NCBI GenBank assembly: GCA_902491565.1
Contig: CABUIE010000013.1
Span: forward strand, 1-64,000
Source of the DNA: an uncultured Collinsella sp.
Lineage (GTDB): Bacteria; Actinomycetota; Coriobacteriia; Coriobacteriales; Coriobacteriaceae
Length of the DNA stretch: 64,000 bases
Direction of reading: 5' to 3'
Below are positions 8,636-16,402 of this stretch, piece after piece. Within the stretch, counting starts at the first letter, position 1, and each line of letters begins with the position of its first letter. A program made the position numbers and the translations under genes. Under the pieces are notes generated by a model. That model searched no databases and was not told the origin of the DNA. It saw only the letters and a list, made by a program, of their open reading frames with translations.

Positions 8636-9766
8636 ATGCAGCCCAAAGCCGCACGCAACATACCCATCGAAGCACTGCGTTTGGTCGCGGTCGCCGGCAT
8701 CGCGGTGTTCCACACCTTTCAGTGGACCTTCCAAGCCGTCTGCGTCGGCGCCGTGGAATATGCCCCACTTGCGATGTCCCCCTATTCCGGCGTGCTCGGT
8801 TTTATTAACCTGCTTGGCTGCTGGGCCAACGAGGTCTTCTTTATGATCTCGGGCTATTTTCTCATCGCCTCGGCCGCGAGTGCTTGGGACGGTGGAGCAA
8901 CGTGGAAGTCGCAAATGCAACGGACGGCGCAGCGCCTGGGCAAGGTCGTTATGCCCACTGCGTTTTATTGCCTCGTGGCGCTCGCGTGGTCCACGGTCGT
9001 CTCCCCCATTCCCGACGTTACCCTCAACACGCAGTACTGGTACACGCTAGGCCTTGAGTTTATCTGGGTCTATGCCGCCACGGTCTTCATGGCGCCATGG
9101 TTTGGACTGGCTAAGAGTCGACTCCCCCAGAAAACCTACACGGCGACGGTCATCGCCGTTGGCATCCTCGCATTTGTTGTTAACGGGTATTTAGCCGCCA
9201 TGAGTGCGACAAGCGGCGGTGAGTTTTCTTGGCTGCAGAAGCTCATGAGCGCTGCCACGTACGTAGTCGCGTTTTTGATCGGCGGACTGCTCCGCGACGT
9301 TACCGATGTCATGGATTCGGACAGGGTAGGCGCCTTGGGCATACGCCCGCTCGTAACGGTTTTGGTGCTCACCATCATCCTGGAAGGAGCACTCTCCTTC
9401 ACCGACAACCTCACGGCGATGACAATCCTCTCCTACAAATCGACCTCGCTGATCTCGTTTGCCCTCGCTGCCGCCTCCCTGCTCTTTGCGGCTACCCGAC
9501 GCAGTGCCTCAGGCAATTCGCGGACTGCAGGTGCCATCGTCACCTTATCGACCGCCACGCTCGGTTTCTATGTGATGCAGTCGCTCACCAGTAGCCTGTG
9601 GCGTCCCGTCTTCAATACGTTGCTCGCAAACATACTGGTCAGCCAAAACAGCCCGGCAGCTATATGCATCGTCACGGGTACCGTCATTAGCATCGTCTTT
9701 GCTCTGGCACTTCTCGTCATCGATGCAGCCAGAAGTCTTATCGAACGCAAGCTCAAGCGGCAATAG
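8636..9766 (+). CDS. acyltransferase 3 family membrane protein
   Basis: A 376-residue polytopic membrane protein with about ten hydrophobic segments. It opens with RNIPIEALRLVAVAGIAVFH, the form of the family signature where an N-terminal arginine pair and a histidine at the end of the first helix serve acyl transfer. MISGYFLI near residue 75 is also typical. Members O-acylate (often acetylate) sugars of lipid-linked or surface polysaccharides using cytoplasmic acyl-CoA. Its position between glycosyltransferases fits decoration of the same polymer. Acyl group and target sugar are not known. The start has GAAAGGA seven bases before ATG. Confidence 0.85.
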   Translation: MQPKAARNIPIEALRLVAVAGIAVFHTFQWTFQAVCVGAVEYAPLAMSPYSGVLGFINLLGCWANEVFFMISGYFLIASAASAWDGGATWKSQMQRTAQRLGKVVMPTAFYCLVALAWSTVVSPIPDVTLNTQYWYTLGLEFIWVYAATVFMAPWFGLAKSRLPQKTYTATVIAVGILAFVVNGYLAAMSATSGGEFSWLQKLMSAATYVVAFLIGGLLRDVTDVMDSDRVGALGIRPLVTVLVLTIILEGALSFTDNLTAMTILSYKSTSLISFALAAASLLFAATRRSASGNSRTAGAIVTLSTATLGFYVMQSLTSSLWRPVFNTLLANILVSQNSPAAICIVTGTVISIVFALALLVIDAARSLIERKLKRQ

Positions 9767-9936
9767 ACACGCTGCCGCCAGACGCTAAAGCCGCTACAGC
9801 CGTGGCAGGTTCCTGCGTTTTATTCAAAGCTTGCCGCCAAGGTGCGCCGAGCCTTTACAATAGGACAGTCCCAAGGACGTATTCGATAGCTTCCGCGCTG
9901 CACTCGCCCGCCGCGCGTGAAAGGATATATTGCCCC

Positions 9937-10956
9937 ATGCCTTCAACCCTTCCCGCTCCCATCGATAAGCTCGCCATCGTCGTCGTTACGTACAAGCGCC
10001 AGGAACTCCTGGCCAACTTGTTCGACTCTATGACCGAGCTCACGGCAACGCCCTGGCGCATCGTGATTGTCGATAACGAGAATTCGCGCGAGACCGAGGC
10101 CATGTGCACCGCATTTAACGAGCGCTTGGCCAACCTGTGGGGCATCGACACCGAGCAGCCCGACGCACAGGGCGGCACCGACCGTGTCATCTACGCCCCG
10201 CAGCTCGAAAACGGCGGCGGTGCGGGCGGCTTCTCCGCAGGCACTAAATGCGCCTACGACCTGGGCGCCCAATGGTTCTGGGTGATGGATGACGACGTGC
10301 TCGTCATCCCCGAAGGCATCGAGCGCTTGGCCAAGTGGACTGACCGCTACGATGTCATCCAGGGTTCGCGCCTGGACTTTGACGGCGGCGCCTTCTTTTG
10401 GCAATACCAGCTCATCCTCTCGCTCGGCATCCCCAACCCTATCGCCAAGTGGGATCTGGGTCCCGAGGGCTACCGCGCCATGAACCAGCTGTGCTTTGAG
10501 GGCGGCATGTTCTCGCGCCGCGTGGTCGACAAGATTGGCCTGCCCGACGCGCGCTTCTTTATCTACGGCGACGATGCCTGCTACGGCTACGTAGCCAGCC
10601 AGCACTTCCCCGCCGCCGTGGTCGCCGACGTGGTGCTCAAGCGCGCCCGCGCCGTCTCCAACTGGGATATCGCCGGCAAGCGCCAGCTCAACTCCACGAG
10701 CGACACCAACCGCTACTACATCATGCGCAACCGAGGCTTCCTCGCTCGCTATATGCAGATCTACGGTGACTACCACCCCATGCTGTTCCGCCTGGGCAAT
10801 GCCGCGACCTTCTGCAAGGAATTCATTCGCCTCGCCGCGGTCGACAAGTGCTTTAAGACCGGCATTCCGGCGCTGCGCCGAGGCATGAAGGACGCCCGCA
10901 AGATCATCAAGGATCCCAACTGGAAGCCCATGCCGCCCATGAAGGACGCGGAGTAA
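9937..10956 (+). CDS. GlfT2/rhamnosyltransferase-like family 2 glycosyltransferase
   Basis: A 339-residue GT-A transferase: LAIVVVTYKRQELLANLF, the asparagine/glycine-rich LENGGGAGGFSAG, and the metal site WVMDDDVLVI. The GGAGGF block and DDD triad are typical of galactofuranosyl- and rhamnosyl-transferases that extend a polymer on a lipid carrier. The ATG at 9937 follows AAAGGA; a longer in-frame reading from 9802 crosses non-coding sequence and lacks a ribosome site. It follows the acyltransferase by 170 bp and may have its own promoter. The donor could be UDP-galactofuranose or dTDP-rhamnose; sequence alone does not decide. Confidence 0.88.
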   Translation: MPSTLPAPIDKLAIVVVTYKRQELLANLFDSMTELTATPWRIVIVDNENSRETEAMCTAFNERLANLWGIDTEQPDAQGGTDRVIYAPQLENGGGAGGFSAGTKCAYDLGAQWFWVMDDDVLVIPEGIERLAKWTDRYDVIQGSRLDFDGGAFFWQYQLILSLGIPNPIAKWDLGPEGYRAMNQLCFEGGMFSRRVVDKIGLPDARFFIYGDDACYGYVASQHFPAAVVADVVLKRARAVSNWDIAGKRQLNSTSDTNRYYIMRNRGFLARYMQIYGDYHPMLFRLGNAATFCKEFIRLAAVDKCFKTGIPALRRGMKDARKIIKDPNWKPMPPMKDAE

Positions 10957-10980
10957 CGGAAGCCGGAAACACCTCGGCGC

Positions 10981-12777
10981 TTAAAGCCGCTGGCATACCG
11001 TAGCCACATGCTGCCCATCAAAACCGAACCCCCAGCGCATGCGACCCACGCCGGGGCGCGGTACACGGATTTCGTCGATGCTGTCGCGCTCTATGTCGAG
11101 TAGCGACTGCACGGCCAGCAATTCCAGGCCCAGCGCATCCACATCGGGATCATACATCAAGTTAATCGTTATCAGCGGTCGCTCGTCCAGCATGCCAATC
11201 GTATCTGCTACGTCGAACACAGCACCCGTAGGGAAAACCTGGATGTCCCAGCGACCCGCACCACACTTTCGCCTCGAGGCAGGATTGGCATAGCCCGGCA
11301 AGCCAAAGCAGAGCCCCTGCAAGAGCAAATGATATGGTAGCGGCTTATCTGGGTCGGTCTCACCGATTCCCGCATCCCCCAGGATGCGGCTTAGCGCCCG
11401 CCTCACGGTATCCTCGTTCCCACGGCACAGCCCGTCGCGAAACGCATCGACGTCTCGAATGTCTTCGGCAGCGCACTCAAACCACTCAACAATTACTAGA
11501 CGCAAGACCTGGCGAAGCTCTTTATTGGGCAATCGCAAAACATGGAGGCGATCGCCATGCTCTAGCTCCTCAGTCATATCCGTCGTGAGAAAACCGGACA
11601 GATACAGCGCTGTCCACATGCCATCGTCAGACGAGGCCTCTAGCCCCACAGCGCCCAAGCAAAGCGGGACCTCAGCACACCCATGGGCCTCGAGCAAATC
11701 AAACAAGACCGAAAGGCGGTCGAGATTCCACCCGGCAACTACCCTACTCAGGCAATCGGCATACCCATACAGATCGGCACGCACGGGCGCCGTGCAGCCT
11801 CGGTCCAGAAAACCGATCACACGCGCTGGACTCGAGCAATAGGCCCTACCAAACCGATATCCCTCGAGCCATTCACGCGCATCATCCAGGTATTCCTCGC
11901 GCCCAGCATGATTCAACAGAGCCTGGACCTCGGCATCCGAAAAGCCGAAACAACGGTCACACCAGGTCGAAAGCGGCGTCGTCAGACAATACGAGCAGCC
12001 GCGCGAAGAAAGCGCCGCTTCGGCAGGACCGGGGCACTCCCCCATCAGACACGTCAGCCGCAACGAATCGCGCGCAGTGGCAATGGCGTCGAACAGCACG
12101 CGATCGAATAGCCCTGCCGGATCGGCGTCGGAAGCGTCCCTCGCGCTCGCACGGCCCAACCACGCCGCGTCGTACCCATCAACGAGCAATACAACCTGCT
12201 CATCGCAGGCCATCTCCAGCAGCTCAATGAGCACGCCAAGCACCGAGGCGACCTCGTCCTCGCTCGCCGCGCCACGCGCAACACGTTCGATGTGACGCAC
12301 CTTGTCTCGAGCTAAATCCGGAGCCTCCAAAAGCGCCAGCAGGCGGGCGCACTCGTCCGAAAGAGCATCGCGCACGACGTCGGCAATAGCGGCGCCACGC
12401 CTCGCAGCGCCAGAAAAATCCAGCGATATCACCGGATAGCAAGCGTACTCATCCCGATAGCGCCCGCCGTTCGCATCCCAAATCTGAGCATCGGCAAACA
12501 AACGCTGACCAGAGCGACCGACCGCTGGACGCTCCAGAAAAGCCCTGAGCATCGACAAGTTCATGCTCTTGCCAAAACCCTCGGGTCGACAGCACACCAC
12601 AACGGACGCGTCGCAGTCCAACACATCGGCAATAAACATGGTCTTGTCAACCAGCATGCAGCAACCAAGGGCCTCCGCATAGTCGTGCATGCCAATGGGC
12701 AAAGCCGCATCGCCGGCACAGCCGATCAAACGCACGCCAAAGCCAGCAGCACAATCAACATTTGCCTGTTCAGACAC
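10981..12777 (-). CDS. degenerate AAA-ATPase-like / PD-(D/E)XK nuclease-like protein
   Basis: About 598 residues with the layout of the bacterial AAA-ATPase-like plus DUF1703 nuclease-like family: KTMFIADVL, a P-loop CRPEGFGKSMNLSML, VISLDFSGA, a Walker B position LLVDGYDAAW, and a C-terminal nuclease-like region GRWDIQVFP followed by LITINLMYD. The family usually has an IDEYDKPL-type Walker B and an IEFK-type nuclease strand. Here the glutamate after the first Asp is Gly, and the nuclease E-x-K appears as T-I-N, so both active sites look lost. The GTG at 12777 with GGGGGAACG upstream is preferred over longer readings. The role of such proteins is unclear to me; this copy may be repurposed or decaying, though the frame is intact. 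Confidence 0.75.
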   Translation of the reverse strand: MSEQANVDCAAGFGVRLIGCAGDAALPIGMHDYAEALGCCMLVDKTMFIADVLDCDASVVVCCRPEGFGKSMNLSMLRAFLERPAVGRSGQRLFADAQIWDANGGRYRDEYACYPVISLDFSGAARRGAAIADVVRDALSDECARLLALLEAPDLARDKVRHIERVARGAASEDEVASVLGVLIELLEMACDEQVVLLVDGYDAAWLGRASARDASDADPAGLFDRVLFDAIATARDSLRLTCLMGECPGPAEAALSSRGCSYCLTTPLSTWCDRCFGFSDAEVQALLNHAGREEYLDDAREWLEGYRFGRAYCSSPARVIGFLDRGCTAPVRADLYGYADCLSRVVAGWNLDRLSVLFDLLEAHGCAEVPLCLGAVGLEASSDDGMWTALYLSGFLTTDMTEELEHGDRLHVLRLPNKELRQVLRLVIVEWFECAAEDIRDVDAFRDGLCRGNEDTVRRALSRILGDAGIGETDPDKPLPYHLLLQGLCFGLPGYANPASRRKCGAGRWDIQVFPTGAVFDVADTIGMLDERPLITINLMYDPDVDALGLELLAVQSLLDIERDSIDEIRVPRPGVGRMRWGFGFDGQHVATVCQRL

Positions 12778-12907
12778 CAAAACGTTCCCCCTAAATCGCA
12801 GCACGATGCCAATTGTAATGACCGCATCGCATGTACCGATGTCGCCGCGCAAACATATCGGGCAACGGTAGTAACAAGAGGTGTGAGGGGGCACAATTAA
12901 TCGTTGC

Positions 12908-12949
12908 ACAACAAAACGGGGCCCGATACATTCGCACCGGACCCCGTCC
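12908..12949 (-). terminator. intrinsic terminator of the wall-anchored protein gene
   Basis: Read leftward, ACGGGGTCCG pairs with CGGGCCCCGT (one G-T pair) around a 13-base loop and is followed by TTTTGTTG. It lies about 30 bp past the stop of the gene at 12980-14794. Confidence 0.7.
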
Positions 12950-12979
12950 CGACTATTTAGTTATCCGGCAACTGAGAGC

Positions 12980-14794
12980 CTACTCCCCCGAGTCGTCCTC
13001 CCCAGAAGCCTTCTTCTGCTGATCGAGCTTATGCTTACCACTTACGATAGACGTAGCGCCCAGCGTGGCCAAGCTCGCGCTGGCAAGGCTCGCCATAACG
13101 ATGAGGTCGCCCGTCTTGGGCATGTTACCGCCCGAAGTCTTAGTCGTTGTAGTGGTGGTTGTAGTGGTCACCGTCTTGGAGTCATTTTGCTCTTGGTTCT
13201 GGTTGTCGGTGTTGCCCTTACTGCTGTCCTCGCCCTGCTGCTTTCCGTCCTCGGTCTTGTCCTTGTTCTTGTCCTTCTCCTCAGATTCAGACTTCTTGTC
13301 CTCGTCCTTCTTCTGAGCGGACTTGTCGTCCTTCTCATCAGAGCTAGAACCCTTATCGGATTCAACCTTCTCGGAAGCCTTATCCTTGGAGTCGCCCTTT
13401 ACGGCTTCGGTCTTTTCCGTGGAAGCCTGATCAGAGTTGTCCTTGTTCTGAGTCGAGCCATTATTGACGCCAGCCATCAGCGAAGAACCCAGCGTAGAAC
13501 CAAGCTGCTCGGAGAAAGAAGGCTTCTTGTCCGGCGAAGCAACGGGAGCGTCCGGCGCCTTATTCGAGTCGTTCTTGAAAGCATCGGGATCAGGGGTTGC
13601 ATCAGAGCCGGAGCCATTGTTAGAGCCGGTGTCAACGGACGAATCGCTCGAGCCGGTGGATGAGTTAGAGGTGCCAGCGTCGGTCGAACCAGAAGCGTCG
13701 CTGTCCGTATTGCCGGCAGAGCTTGAAGACGAATCGCCCGCAGCAGAGCCGTTCGAATCGGAGCCGTTCGAGGTAGAGCCGTCGTTGGTAGCGCCACCAG
13801 CAGAGCCATTACCGTCAGCATCGGTCGAGGGCGCATCCATCCTGTCATCGTTGACATCGTCACTCGAGCCGTCATTCGAATCAGGCGTCGGCGAGGGCGC
13901 CGGCGTGGGCTCGGGCTGCACGGGCGTCGCAGCAGCAGCCTCGTCCTCAGCGATATAAACCAAGCAGTCCTTTAGCTCGTTGCGGTAGCGGTTCTTCCAG
14001 CCCTCATGATACTGGGGCTGACTCGAAAACTTAGTGGCGACATTGTTGACCACGCTATTGGAGAGCGCCGTCACAAACTCGCGGTCGGACATATCGTTGG
14101 AAAGATTCGCCCAGCGGAAAAAGTCCCTGCAGCCACCGGTGCCGCACATGTTGGTGATGCTCCACACCATGCCCTTGACGCAATCGGCGCGACCCGAAAT
14201 ATCAATACCCAGGCCGCTCTTGAGCCACGCCTCGGTCACCGCATAGTACGAGTTGTACGCATACGCATCCTGCAGAGCCGAAAACTCAGCAGGGTCGATG
14301 TTATAAGCGCCCTGGAAGGCCTCCTGCGCAATACGGCCCAACTCGGTGGGCTGGCCGTTCTCGTACATGGCATTGCTCATGTTGGAAATCTCGCTGCCGC
14401 GATCAATCGCATCCTTGAGCATGTTGTATTTTTCGGGGTTGTAGTTGTAGGCCTGCTTCATAAACGGGATGAGCGACCAACGACGGTCGAACTGGTAATA
14501 ACCCAGCGCGTTGTAGCCGTCACCATACGAAAAGCCCTGGTTATAGTTGCCATGGCTCTCATATTTGGTGAAGTACTTCATCTCGGGAGTCACGTTGACA
14601 AACGAAACGCCCTGGACCGACCTCAGCACGCCCGAGAAGGACTGTTGGGTGTAAAGACCCTTATCGATATCGGTGGCATCCGAGGCAACGCCCGGCGTGG
14701 GCTCCTCGGCAGCGGCGGGTGCCGGCGCGGAAACGGCGCCAAACGAAAGCGCCAACGTCAGGCCCGCGACAATAGCAGAATGCTTGGGCTGCAT
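12980..14794 (-). CDS. secreted LPXTG-like wall-anchored protein
   Basis: 604 residues. Residues 1-29 form a signal peptide ending near APAAAEE. Residues about 45-280 are a folded domain with MKYFTKYESHGNYNQGFSYG and ALGYYQFDRRW, followed by several tyrosine- and asparagine-rich blocks and a CGTGGCRDFF cysteine pair. The Glu and GYYQFD pattern is reminiscent of lysozyme/transglycosylase-like domains, but I cannot assign a family. Residues about 281-557 are a low-complexity Ser/Asp/Gly then Lys/Glu/Asp-rich stalk. MPKTGD at 558-563 is a sortase-type motif, followed by a hydrophobic helix and an unusually long polar tail of about 18 residues. It is probably covalently attached to peptidoglycan and exposed at the surface. 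Confidence 0.85.
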   Translation of the reverse strand: MQPKHSAIVAGLTLALSFGAVSAPAPAAAEEPTPGVASDATDIDKGLYTQQSFSGVLRSVQGVSFVNVTPEMKYFTKYESHGNYNQGFSYGDGYNALGYYQFDRRWSLIPFMKQAYNYNPEKYNMLKDAIDRGSEISNMSNAMYENGQPTELGRIAQEAFQGAYNIDPAEFSALQDAYAYNSYYAVTEAWLKSGLGIDISGRADCVKGMVWSITNMCGTGGCRDFFRWANLSNDMSDREFVTALSNSVVNNVATKFSSQPQYHEGWKNRYRNELKDCLVYIAEDEAAAATPVQPEPTPAPSPTPDSNDGSSDDVNDDRMDAPSTDADGNGSAGGATNDGSTSNGSDSNGSAAGDSSSSSAGNTDSDASGSTDAGTSNSSTGSSDSSVDTGSNNGSGSDATPDPDAFKNDSNKAPDAPVASPDKKPSFSEQLGSTLGSSLMAGVNNGSTQNKDNSDQASTEKTEAVKGDSKDKASEKVESDKGSSSDEKDDKSAQKKDEDKKSESEEKDKNKDKTEDGKQQGEDSSKGNTDNQNQEQNDSKTVTTTTTTTTTKTSGGNMPKTGDLIVMASLASASLATLGATSIVSGKHKLDQQKKASGEDDSGE

Positions 14795-14864
14795 AAGATC
14801 CTCCCTGCATTGGTGTAGTTAAAGTGCGGTTTGCAAAGATAGAATTAAGTATTGCAGCTCACCC

Positions 14865-14880
14865 GTTGTTGCACAACAAC
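14865..14880. promoter_or_regulatory. short inverted repeat upstream of wall-anchored protein gene
   Basis: GTTGTTG-CA-CAACAAC lies 71 bp upstream of the ATG at 14794, in the gap shared with the 3' end of the Rrf2 gene. A 12-base match, GTTGCACAACAA, recurs at 12903-12914 next to the gene's terminator. It may be an operator or chance; weak. Confidence 0.3.
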
Positions 14881-14933
14881 CCCTCGGTAAACGGCAACAA
14901 CCCTCCGCGAAATCTTAAGGAATTGCGCTCAAC

Positions 14934-15365
14934 CTACAGCTTGATGTCAAAGTTGATCTCGGGGACGGCGGCCAGGTCGGCCAACGTCACGCCGTCGACG
15001 TACTTTTCGATCACGTCGTCCAGGCCGCGCCAGAACTTGACGGTCGAGCACAAATCGCTGCGGGTGCAGCTGTTGTCGATGCCGTCGCACGCCACGGGCG
15101 CCGTGCTGCCCTCGACGGCGCGCAGGATGTCGCCGGCACGCACCTCGGCTGGATCCTTGGCCATCATGTAGCCGCCGCCCTTGCCGCGCACGCTCTTAAG
15201 CAGGCCCGCCTTCATAAGCGGACGAACCAGCTGCTCCAAATACTTTTGTGAGATATGCTCACGGTCGGCAACCTCGCGCAAGGCAATCTTGCCCTCGGCG
15301 TCGCCCAGCGCCGCGATATAGATCATCAGCCGGAGGGCATAGCGGCCCTTGGAAGAAATGAGCAT
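14934..15365 (-). CDS. Rrf2 family Fe-S-sensing repressor of the suf operon
   Basis: A 143-residue Rrf2/IscR/SufR-type winged-helix regulator. MLISSKGRYALRLMIYIA begins the DNA-binding domain, with recognition-helix region ISQKYLEQLVRPLMKAGLL and wing GKGGGYMMAKD. A cysteine-rich loop, ACDGIDNSCTRSDLC (spacings of 7 and 5), is the expected [2Fe-2S] ligand site, so it probably senses cluster status. I start at the ATG at 15365 behind GGGAGGGTAGGT; the upstream in-frame extension runs through the operator. It is divergent from sufC, with a repeated operator between them, so it likely represses itself and sufCBDSU when cluster-loaded. Confidence 0.92.
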   Translation of the reverse strand: MLISSKGRYALRLMIYIAALGDAEGKIALREVADREHISQKYLEQLVRPLMKAGLLKSVRGKGGGYMMAKDPAEVRAGDILRAVEGSTAPVACDGIDNSCTRSDLCSTVKFWRGLDDVIEKYVDGVTLADLAAVPEINFDIKL

Positions 15366-15385
15366 ACCTACCCTCCCATCGCATC

Positions 15386-15460
15386 TGGGACAACATAACC
15401 AGGTCTGTTTGTCCCAAATCTTAAGTAAGTGGGACAAACAAACCTTGTTATTTTGTCCCA
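15386..15460. promoter_or_regulatory. four-half-site operator, 22-bp periodic
   Basis: TGGGACAA begins at 15386, TTTGTCCCA at 15408, TGGGACAAA at 15430 and TTTGTCCCA at 15452. The four half-sites alternate in orientation, and their first bases are exactly 22 bp apart, about two helical turns. Neighbours form inverted repeats with 13-14-bp spacers. The array starts 21 bp upstream of the Rrf2 ATG and ends 38 bp before the suf -35 box. It is most simply the binding array of the adjacent Rrf2 regulator. Confidence 0.85.
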
Positions 15461-15497
15461 CATCTAGAAAAGTCGAGTGGATTAGTCGGGTTTTCCC

Positions 15498-15525
15498 TTG
15501 ACTAACGCCGAACCCATAGTAACTT
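15498..15525 (+). promoter_or_regulatory. candidate suf operon promoter
   Basis: TTGACT, a 16-bp spacer and TAACTT lie 65 bp before the sufC ATG and just downstream of the operator array. The -35 is good and the -10 is weak, as expected for a regulated promoter. Confidence 0.45.
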
Positions 15526-15589
15526 TATTCCGAGAAGATTCCTAGGGTTTAGTACACCTATGAGTACACCATATACAGAGAGGGACAGC

Positions 15590-16390
15590 ATGAGCGCAAA
15601 TCCGCTGCTTTCCATCGATGGTCTCACCGCCTCCGTGGACGAGAAGACCATCCTCCACAATGTCAACCTCAACGTCGCCGCCGGTGAGACCCACGTGCTG
15701 ATGGGCCCCAACGGCGCCGGCAAGTCCACCCTCGGCCACCTGGTCATGGGCGACTCCGTCTATACCGTCAACGACGGCCGCATCGTCTTTGACGGCCAGG
15801 ACATCACCGAGCTCACCACCGACAAGCGTTCGCGCGCCGGCCTGTTTCTGAGCTTCCAGGCCCCGGTCGAGATCCCGGGCGTGCCGCTGTCGAGCTTTTT
15901 GCGTGCCAGCATCGCTGGCCGCCCCGGCCTGGAGATGAAGGGCAAGGAGTTCCGCCGTCGCGTCAAGGAGCTCGCGGCCGAGCTCAACATGGACACCGCC
16001 TACCTCAACCGTGAGCTGGGCGTGGGCTTCTCGGGCGGCGAGAAAAAGAAGGTCGAGATGCTCCAGCTTCTGCTGCTGCAGCCCAAGCTCGCCATCCTGG
16101 ACGAAACCGACTCCGGCCTGGACGTCGACGCCCTTTCCACCGTCAGCCACGGCATGGACGCCTACCGCAAGAGCTGCGACGGCTCCATGCTCATCATCAC
16201 GCACAACACGCGTATCCTGGAGCACCTGGATGTCGACCGCGTCCACGTTATGGTCAAGGGCCACATCGTACGCGAGGACGACGCCTCGCTGATCCCCTGG
16301 ATCGACAAGAACGGCTTTGAGACCTTCGAGCGCGAGGCCGCCGAGCAGCGCGCCCAGGCCGAGTCCGCCGTTGCCGAGCAGCAGGCGTAA
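15590..16390 (+). CDS. sufC: SufC, Fe-S assembly ATPase
   Basis: A 266-residue ABC-type ATPase that powers the SufBCD scaffold in the cytoplasm. Seen: Walker A GPNGAGKST, the SufC-specific signature FSGGEKKKVEMLQ and Walker B LAILDETDSGLD, followed by an H-loop ITHNTR. The SufC hallmark of a tightly packed regulatory strand SGLDVDAL is present. I choose the ATG at 15590 with GAGAGGGA upstream; an ATG at 15560 is possible but adds ten residues that match nothing. It is first in the operon sufC-sufB-sufD-sufS-sufU, the usual order in Gram-positive and actinobacterial lineages without sufA or sufE. Confidence 0.96.
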   Translation: MSANPLLSIDGLTASVDEKTILHNVNLNVAAGETHVLMGPNGAGKSTLGHLVMGDSVYTVNDGRIVFDGQDITELTTDKRSRAGLFLSFQAPVEIPGVPLSSFLRASIAGRPGLEMKGKEFRRRVKELAAELNMDTAYLNRELGVGFSGGEKKKVEMLQLLLLQPKLAILDETDSGLDVDALSTVSHGMDAYRKSCDGSMLIITHNTRILEHLDVDRVHVMVKGHIVREDDASLIPWIDKNGFETFEREAAEQRAQAESAVAEQQA

Positions 16391-16402
16391 AGGGGCGACG
16401 CA

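Noticed and set aside
13031..13958. Rightward frames opposite the surface-protein stalk
   Set aside because: They arise from the Ser/Asp/Lys repeat codons of the stalk and have no start signals.
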